Assembly (NCBI GenBank): GCA_958510875.1
Contig: OY294071.1
Coordinates: 37,974,581-38,038,580 of the forward strand
DNA length: 64,000 nt
Origin: Endomychus coccineus
Lineage: Eukaryota > Arthropoda > Insecta > Coleoptera > Endomychidae
Reading direction: 5' to 3'
The notes beneath the pieces are model-generated. The model saw only the letters and a program-made list of their open reading frames with translations, searched no databases and was not told the origin of the DNA. A program made the translations under genes and the position numbers. Shown here one piece after another: positions 58,296-64,000 of this stretch. The first letter of the stretch is position 1. Every line of letters begins with the position of its first letter.

Positions 58296-59698
58296 CTACA
58301 AATACATTAAAATTAGTTGAAAATAGAACAGAAATATATTAACTATATAACATTACCAAAAACTTCAGAGTATACAATCAAATAACGCCAACATACATGC
58401 AACAAAACAGCTTTAATGAAGAACACATACTTACTAGTTTTTATTTTGACCTGCTGCTTTCTGTTGAGCACGTATAAATTCAGGATAATCGATGAACCCA
58501 TCTTTGTTACTATCATCTACATTAAGAATAGGATCAATCAATGTGACTAATTCTTCATCTTTAAATACTTTTTCTTCAACTTGGCCACTCTTTTCTTTGC
58601 TACCTTGGTCTACAAAAGCAAAAATGACAACACACTTGTAAAGCAAACAATTGACAAACAACTTCACCAACATCAGAAGCATTTGAATAAACTCACCATG
58701 CCAGTGAATAAGTGATTTGATCAATTCACAACCATCTAATTTATTATTATTATCAGCATCATGTAATTTGAAATAATGAAACTGTAGTTCCTGTTCTGTC
58801 ATTTTACTTGTATCTATTGGTACATCTAAGTGTTCAGCAATATGTCTGGAAATAAAATTGAAACGCATTTCAACATAGTTCATTCACAATGGTGATTTTC
58901 AAATCTACCTATGGACTATGTTCAAACAAAAATATAATAAAGGTAGCTTACACTATATCCCACGGCCTAAAAATGTAATTATTGAAATCAAAATAATTCA
59001 ATTCTACTTACTCTTTTTCATGTGCCATGTTAGCAGCATTCAAAATTTGACCTTGTTGATGGGCATGGTGTCCATGAACGGGTTGCACAGGTACTTGATG
59101 TTGTACTGGTACTTGTTGATACTGTACTGGCACTTGCTGTTGAACTGGAACTTGTTGCACTGGCAGTTGCTGTTGTATTGGTATCTGTTGTTGTTGATAC
59201 TGTTGTTGTATTGGTACCTGCTGTTGGACTGGTATTTGTTGATACTGTTGCTGTTGTTGTTGCTAAAACAGTACAGATTGTGATTGTAATCTCTGTACAA
59301 GAGATTAACTGCACACCATGATAACTTCCACACAACTGGAGCCACAAGGTCAGTTGAATGTAAAAATATTAATCACTGGGTGATAAAATATCATATATCA
59401 ATCTACCGAGTAAATATTTTGTTTTTCTATAATTCTCTTTTGGCTGGGGATTTTGGTCATTCATATGCATTATACTAATTTCTTGAAATTTGTATAAAAT
59501 ACCAACACATTTAATGCAAGTGGATAAAACGGTAGAGTTCGAGTTATGATGCTGTAACATATGTTCTGGATAATACTGTTTTTAAATATTGAAACTTACC
59601 ATATATTGCTGGGGGGGAACTCCAGGAGGTACCCGTTGACCAATACTCGTATGACTAAAGGCATTCACAACTAAAATTAATGTATATACTGCATTCAT
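58147..59698 (-). CDS. MCFD2-like EF-hand secretory protein
   Basis: Exons on the minus strand: 59698-59600, 59262-59012, 58845-58697, then either 58609-58434 (form A, 224 aa) or 58295-58147 (form B, 215 aa). All introns are GT-AG and both totals are multiples of three. MNAVYTLILVVNAFSHTSIG is a signal peptide. Residues about 29-90 are Gln-rich, with repeated QQ(V/I)PVQ units. Then comes the MCFD2-type core: HHAHQQGQILNAANMAHEKE, HIAEHLDVP, EF-hand 1 with loop DADNNNKLDGCE, and a second EF-hand supplied by the last exon. MCFD2 is the soluble partner of the ER-Golgi cargo receptor LMAN1/ERGIC-53 and binds calcium. The long Gln-rich insert is not in vertebrate MCFD2. The start is the only Met before the signal peptide. 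AATAAA at about 57932-57937 (minus strand) may end form B. Confidence 0.9.
58434..58609 (-). CDS. MCFD2-like alternative last exon A
   Basis: Enters in phase 1 after TTTTGTAG and reads QGSKEKSGQVEEKVFKDEEL, then an EF-hand with loop DDSNKDGFIDYPE, ending KAAGQNKN and TAG. The proximal of two alternative 3' exons. Confidence 0.9.
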
Positions 59699-60563
59699 TT
59701 TAAAATAAACAAGTTGCAAGATACTAACTAAATTGAGGTTCTAGACATTTTCAACCTGATGAACACGTATGCGTATCACAAAATAACAATTTCCCCCACT
59801 CATTCAGAAATATCAAATATACACTAGCCTGAACCACCGAACCCTCCACATCAAAACATAGAAGTGAAACAATCATAGCGATACGAAACCAATTTGTATT
59901 GTGTTTACGCATAGATAACTCTACTACCGTAGTAGAGTTATGTGTTTACGTTTCCTGTTTTTTTCTAGGGAAACAAGAAATGTAATTTATACCGGCCCTA
60001 ATATATTCGAAGTGTACACAAAATAAAAGCTTGTGGCACTTCACTATTTACTTCGTAAGCTATTACTATTCGTTACCATAGTATATTGTAATGAAATTGT
60101 GAATACCATATTCAAAAATTAAATGTCTGTGTACTGTTTGAAGAATTAAACATCTCGTCAATTCTCATCCTATTTGGATTTCTTGGGATAATTTTCTAAT
60201 TATTACTCTATTTTCACACAAAATAATAAAAGAATATATATTTATCCAAAGATATGTCATTAATAAGTACCACCGAAATTTCAAATAGCATGCTTTGCTT
60301 ACTGATTCATTCCACGTCAGAACAGCAACGCTCTTGAGTCAAATCTCCGATTTCGATAAAATTTTGGGTATAGGTTCTCATTACCGAAAAAATAAGATCC
60401 TGAAAATTTCAGGTCGATGGGAAATAAAATTTTGGATATGCCAATAAAAAAAGTTGGCCAATTTTAACATCAAAAAATTCAAAATCAAATTTCTTCGGTA
60501 AAAATGAACTTTTAGGACCAAAAAATATAATATAATAATAGATATAGTTCTCAGAAAAAACAA
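59699..60563. other. 5' flank of the MCFD2-like gene
   Basis: AT-rich. A near-perfect short palindrome, ATAACTCTACTACCG and its complement, lies at about 59910-59942. No promoter element can be placed with confidence and no gene is seen. Confidence 0.5.
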
Positions 60564-61111
60564 AAGAAACTTTAATAAAAAATGGTTATCCCATTGATTT
60601 AGTCAATTCCATAACTAAAGACGAAATTCATAAATTTTATAACTCATCTGGTGAAATCAATACCAATAATGAGAAATCAAATGAAAAGCATTACATATCA
60701 CTACCATATATTAATGGTCTTTCAGAAAAAATTTGCAATATAGTGAAACCTTATGACCTACATATATGTCATAAGAGTTATTTAAATCAGAAAAGTCTCT
60801 TCACTAAATTAAAAAGCAGCGTACCTTTCAAAAAAACAACCCATACTGTTTATTCCATCCCTTGCAAAGATTGCGAAAAGGTATACATTGGCCAATCTTC
60901 ACAATACCTCGAAAAAAGATTGAATGGTCACAAATATACCAAAAATTCATCAACTGCGCTTAATAAACATGTAAAGGACACTAACCATACATTCGACTAC
61001 AACAATACAAAAAATTTTAAATATTGAAACAAACGACAACAAAGTTTGATATTGGAATGTATTCAAATTAAAAAGAACAATTATTGTGTAAATAGTTTCC
61101 AATCTTTCGAA
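60564..61111 (+). pseudogene. Penelope-like element, GIY-YIG endonuclease fragment
   Basis: An open frame with one stop (TGA at 61026-61028) encodes KETLIKNGYPIDLVNSITKD, ISLPYINGLSEKI, then the endonuclease: THTVYSIPCKDCEKVYIGQS with the CxxC and GIY-YIG region, QYLEKRLNGHK with the conserved Arg, HVKDTNHTFDYN, and after the stop RQQSLILECIQIKKN. The reverse transcriptase part is absent. It differs clearly from the elements at 20 and 49 kb, so it is a second Penelope family. Confidence 0.85.
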
Positions 61112-61549
61112 ACTTTACAATAATCTAATTCAAACTTAACAAAATTTTATTAGATTGAAGTGCCATTTTCCACCTGTCTATTTAAAATTCAACCTGAAAA
61201 AGATAACGTATTATTTAACTATGACATTATGAGTAACAATTTTGAGGTTAAATTCCATAGAATTACCTTAAACTTAATTAGTTGATTATGATAGGTGGTG
61301 TTTATCATAGAATAACTAATACATACAATAATCATAGATATTTAGAATTGTAGAATCTTAAAATGTCTTGTATTTAATCAGATTCAATCCATTTCAAATT
61401 GTAATTAGTCATACATTACTCTTTCACACACAACCGATCCAATGTTTTCTGCAGTTTTAATTGGATCTTAAAACACAAGTCGGCTGCAGACGCATTTTAT
61501 TAATCGAAATCATCTATTCTTTTCTAAATTACATGGAAACACTAATTCA

Positions 61550-61590
61550 CAATTTTGATAAAGACAATAAATTGTCGAAACGTCGAAAAG
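61550..61590 (+). ncRNA. hammerhead-like remnant 3' of the Penelope fragment
   Basis: UUGAUAA, A, GACAAU-AA-AUUGUC (perfect 6-bp stem II), GAAA, CGUC, GAAAAG. Core positions C3 and G8 are changed and stem I does not pair. The position, in the presumed 3' terminal repeat of this element, fits a decayed Penelope hammerhead. Confidence 0.45.
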
Positions 61591-61685
61591 AATTTTTATT
61601 TCATTTTCAGTATATCTACGAACCAATATTCCAAGAAAGCATACATATACTAGAAATGGTTCAAGAATATCAATAAAAGAATATA

Positions 61686-62312
61686 TATATATACTTTTTT
61701 TTTTACATTCAAACCTGGTCGGGGCTGCTGCGAGCTCCGGCCACATCGCAGCAGTCGCGCCAGAAAAACCTAAAAAAAAGGTGGTTAACCGAAGCTACTC
61801 CTCCCCGCCGGTCGGTAAGTAGCTTCAGGTTCCTAAATCATGTGCCCTAAGTATTCTAATTGAACCCAGAATGACTGCCTTTTGCATCCGGTCTATCAAG
61901 ATCTGCGTCGAGTTCTTACAGGCCGGAATGATCTTCAAGTTTGAACGCAGCGAAGATCGAATTCAGCCCAAAACACCGATGATCAGAACCATTAATACGA
62001 CCTTGTGGCCTGGGTATAGCGTGCGGAGCTCGAACAGGAGATCTTGATATTTTGTCCATTTTTCCTCCTCTTTCAAGACTATGTTCTTCTCTGCCGGAGC
62101 GGAGAATTCGATGACATACATAGTCTTGATTAGTTTATCGAGGAGGACAACGTCAGGCCTATTTGCTTGTATGGACCTGACGGTCGGAAACGGGTAATTC
62201 CAGAAGATCTGGCATTTTTCGTTTCCGACAACGGACTCAATATCTCCTGGCATGTAAGGCAGCACCGGCTCTTGGTCTATTCCGTACGAGTGCCGACAGA
62301 AGGTGGAAAAAA
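61686..62312 (-). mobile_element. non-LTR retrotransposon C-terminal endonuclease fragment
   Basis: Minus-strand frame 62265-61963 encodes IESVVGNEKCQIFWNYPFPT, NRPDVVLLDK, MYVIEFSAPAEKNI and EEEKWTKYQDLLFELRTLYP. RPDVV followed by VIEF has the shape of the PD-(D/E)xK restriction-like endonuclease at the C-terminus of RLE-type LINEs. The 3' untranslated region and a tail into TATATATA follow at 61962-61686. Same family as 31.2-32.9 kb. Confidence 0.75.
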
Positions 62313-62428
62313 TATTTTGATATATATATATATATACATAAGAGATATAGAATTAAATTTTCTGAATTATGAAGATAACTTAGATAATTTAACATAGGAT
62401 TATAAAGATGAATAAACGTAAAAGATTG

Positions 62429-62501
62429 AACCATAGGCGGGATTCGAACCCACATTTCTGGATTTCTAGTCCAGGGTGTTTACCAATTACACCACTTCGG
62501 T
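62429..62501 (-). tRNA. tRNA-like sequence (SINE head), inverted copy
   Basis: Mirror of the copy at 62994-63066, with the same A box, B box and cloverleaf. Probably SINE-derived rather than a working tRNA. Confidence 0.5.
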
Positions 62502-62993
62502 CCTATTAGATTTTTATATTTTTGTAAATATAAACCTCTGAAAGGATAGTAGATCATTGATGAACACAATGCGATTCGATGCCCTACCATAGATCAACTA
62601 TTCACGCACATTCATCTAAAGTTCAGTCGTTTTTTGAAGTAAGGGTTGTAGGTTAGTACTGCTATGGTTGGCAGTTACTTGACAGTTCTTATTCAAATGA
62701 CAGCATCCTGGTTCTTATATATTTCAATAGAACTGACTGAGAATTGTTCTGGTTAATTATAAACAAGTTTAAAGTTTCTTTGCCTAATTGGCCACTATCG
62801 TGTATGTAACTTAAGAGATATAGAATTAAATTTTCTGAATTATGAAGATAACTTACTTCAAAAAACGACTGAACTTTAGATGAATGTGCGTGAATAGTTG
62901 ATCTATGGTAGGGCATCGAATCGCATTGTGTTCATCAATGATCTACTATCCTTTCAGAGGTTTATATTTACAAAAATATAAAAATCTAATAGG

Positions 62994-63066
62994 ACCGAAG
63001 TGGTGTAATTGGTAAACACCCTGGACTAGAAATCCAGAAATGTGGGTTCGAATCCCGCCTATGGTT
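62994..63066 (+). tRNA. tRNA-like sequence (SINE head)
   Basis: A box TGGTGTAATTGG (63001-63012) and perfect B box GGTTCGAATCC (63045-63055). Cloverleaf: acceptor ACCGAAG with CTATGGT (one mismatch), D stem GTGT-ACAC, anticodon stem CTGGA-TCCAG with loop CTAGAAA, T stem GTGGG-CCCGC. Read directly the anticodon is AGA (Ser), but there is no long variable arm, which serine tRNAs need. So I favour a tRNA-derived SINE with an intact Pol III promoter. Confidence 0.55.
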
Positions 63067-63207
63067 CAATCTTTTACGTTTATTCATCTTTATAATCCTA
63101 TGTTAAATTATCTAAGTTATCTTCATAATTCAGAAAATTTAATTCTATATCTCTTAAGTTACATACACGATAGTTGCCAATTAGGCAAAGAAACTTTAAA
63201 CTTGTTT

Positions 63208-63208
63208 A

Positions 63209-63295
<87 letters not shown>
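63208..63295. repeat. (AT)n microsatellite
   Basis: About 88 bases of TA dinucleotides between the palindrome and the MITE. Confidence 0.95.
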
Positions 63296-63298
<3 letters not shown>

Positions 63299-63525
63299 TC
63301 TTCTTAGGTTCTCGCGGACGTAATATGTAGAACTGGATTCTCGGGTATTCATCCGCGTTGTGTGGTTTCGGTCCTCAAAAGGACCAATTTCACGACGTTT
63401 CGGCAAAGTCGCATTTGCCATCTTCAGGTGATTCGACCGTAGAGTCTGGAAAATCTAGGCGAACTGGGATCAATACCCGAGAATCCAGTTCTACACATTA
63501 CGTCCGCGAGAACCTAAGAAGAAAC
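63296..63525. mobile_element. MITE with central hammerhead ribozyme
   Basis: A 230-bp element with about 54-bp inverted ends (GTTTCTTCTTAGGTTCTCGC and, inside, GAACTGGATTCTCGGGTATT), between (TA)n tracts. The centre holds a hammerhead motif on the minus strand. The element therefore combines MITE-like ends with a ribozyme as found in Penelope terminal repeats. A fragment of the family is at 6507-6556. Confidence 0.88.
63390..63431 (-). ncRNA. hammerhead ribozyme, complete, GUC cleavage site
   Basis: Minus strand: stem I UCAC pairs with GUGA; core CUGAAGA; extra U; stem II GGCAAA-UGCGAC-UUUGCC; GAAAC; GUC; cleavage between 63394 and 63393. All core positions and both stems are intact. Stem III is only the self-complementary ACGU, which suggests activity as a dimer. 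Confidence 0.85.
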
Positions 63526-63550
63526 ATATATATATATATATATATATGTT

Positions 63551-64000
63551 ATTGCATTTGATATAAAATAATCAACAATAAATATGTGCCATTTGCCATT
63601 TTATTCATATACTGTGACCTCTCATAATAATGTAGTAATGTAAAAATCCATCCAGCTTTGGATTTTTATAGATGCACTTCCATGAACAAAATCACGTTTT
63701 TCATTTTCTGAGAATGTTGCCAAATGTAAGATTTTTATTCAGTTTATATTTGCATAATATACACAAGTTTTATAATAATCAACAGTTCAGATAAATTGAA
63801 ATAAATGCATTATTACATAATTGTATCGATAATGCATTTGATATAAAATAATCAACAATAATGTGTTATAAATCAATCAATGCCATTTCATCATATACTT
63901 TGATCTTTCACAATATTACAGTGACATATTTTAATGTAAATACAAATGTTCGACTGGAAAAAATCCTTCAAGCATTGGTTTTTCTAGAGGTGTACTTCCA
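63551..64000. repeat. two diverged tandem units, period ~280 bp
   Basis: TTGATATAAAATAATCAACA near 63558 recurs near 63838, followed in both by TGCCATTT, TCATATACT and a final GCACTTCCA or GTACTTCCA. The second unit runs off the window, so the array may continue. Confidence 0.75.

Larger units (their letters stand above)
62337..63164. repeat. palindrome with tRNA-like arms
   Basis: Arms of about 305 bp (62337-62643 and 62856-63164) are nearly exact inverse copies around a spacer of about 210 bases. The spacer holds a further partial copy of the arm end (TAAGAGATATAGAATTAAAT). Each arm contains a tRNA-like sequence. This looks like two or three SINE copies joined head to head. Confidence 0.85.

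Noticed and set aside
59030..59347. Thr-rich and Asn-rich minus-strand frames at 59030-59347
   Set aside because: Out-of-frame readings of the Gln-repeat exon of the MCFD2-like gene; the Gln frame joins in phase to both neighbours.
62994..63066. Functional tRNA-Ser(AGA)
   Set aside because: No long variable arm, an acceptor mismatch, and two inverted copies within a repeat family favour a SINE.

Overview
This is an AT-rich, intron-rich, repeat-laden animal nuclear window. The four protein-coding genes I could reconstruct (an SHB-type SH2 adaptor, a Contactin with a C-type lectin domain, an alpha6-type nicotinic acetylcholine receptor subunit and an MCFD2-like EF-hand secretory protein) and the transposon mix (Helitron, mariner-like elements, Penelope-like elements, non-LTR retrotransposons, MITEs) point to an insect. 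I cannot name the order or species from sequence alone.

Layout. 1-6 kb: a possible terminal exon of an upstream gene, a broken multicopy gene with a FEN/XPG-like PIN nuclease signature, a histone H2A pseudogene that keeps its histone 3' stem-loop, and a non-autonomous Helitron with an internal minisatellite, sitting in one copy of a tandem duplication. 6.4-8.9 kb: a mariner-superfamily element with an intact transposase and 465-bp terminal inverted repeats. 10.4-13.5 kb: the 3' exons of the SHB-like gene (+). 14.3-16.3 kb: a foldback element with hammerhead motifs on both strands, and a SINE. 18.0-30.7 kb: Contactin (-), 15 coding exons, with a 3.3-kb head-to-head Penelope palindrome in its penultimate-side intron. 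31-34 kb: tail-to-tail non-LTR retrotransposon fragments, a hAT-type MITE with an 8-bp target duplication, and a dead mariner. 36.2-56.2 kb: the nAChR alpha6-like gene (+), ten coding positions with duplicated exon 3 and triplicated exon 8, its large intron holding a LINE, a Penelope element and a nested insert. 58.1-59.7 kb: the MCFD2-like gene (-) with two alternative last exons. 60.5-64 kb: another Penelope remnant, a LINE fragment, a palindrome with tRNA-like promoters, and a hammerhead-bearing MITE.

The reconstructed reading frames are well supported: spliced Contactin is 3759 nt, nAChR alpha6 1494 nt, and the two MCFD2 forms 675 and 648 nt, all exact multiples of three with GT-AG introns. 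Contactin and the receptor are both neuronal surface proteins and are transcribed divergently; the receptor and the MCFD2-like gene converge.

The most interesting theme is the hammerhead ribozyme. I find eight hammerhead-like motifs, at least two of them (22912-22953 and 63390-63431) with complete core and perfectly paired stems I and II. They mark Penelope-like elements and small derivatives arranged as inverted repeats, so that opposite strands of one element each carry a ribozyme. Hammerheads in Penelope-like elements are known; the palindromic, MITE-like and intronic-sense arrangements here are what deserve follow-up.
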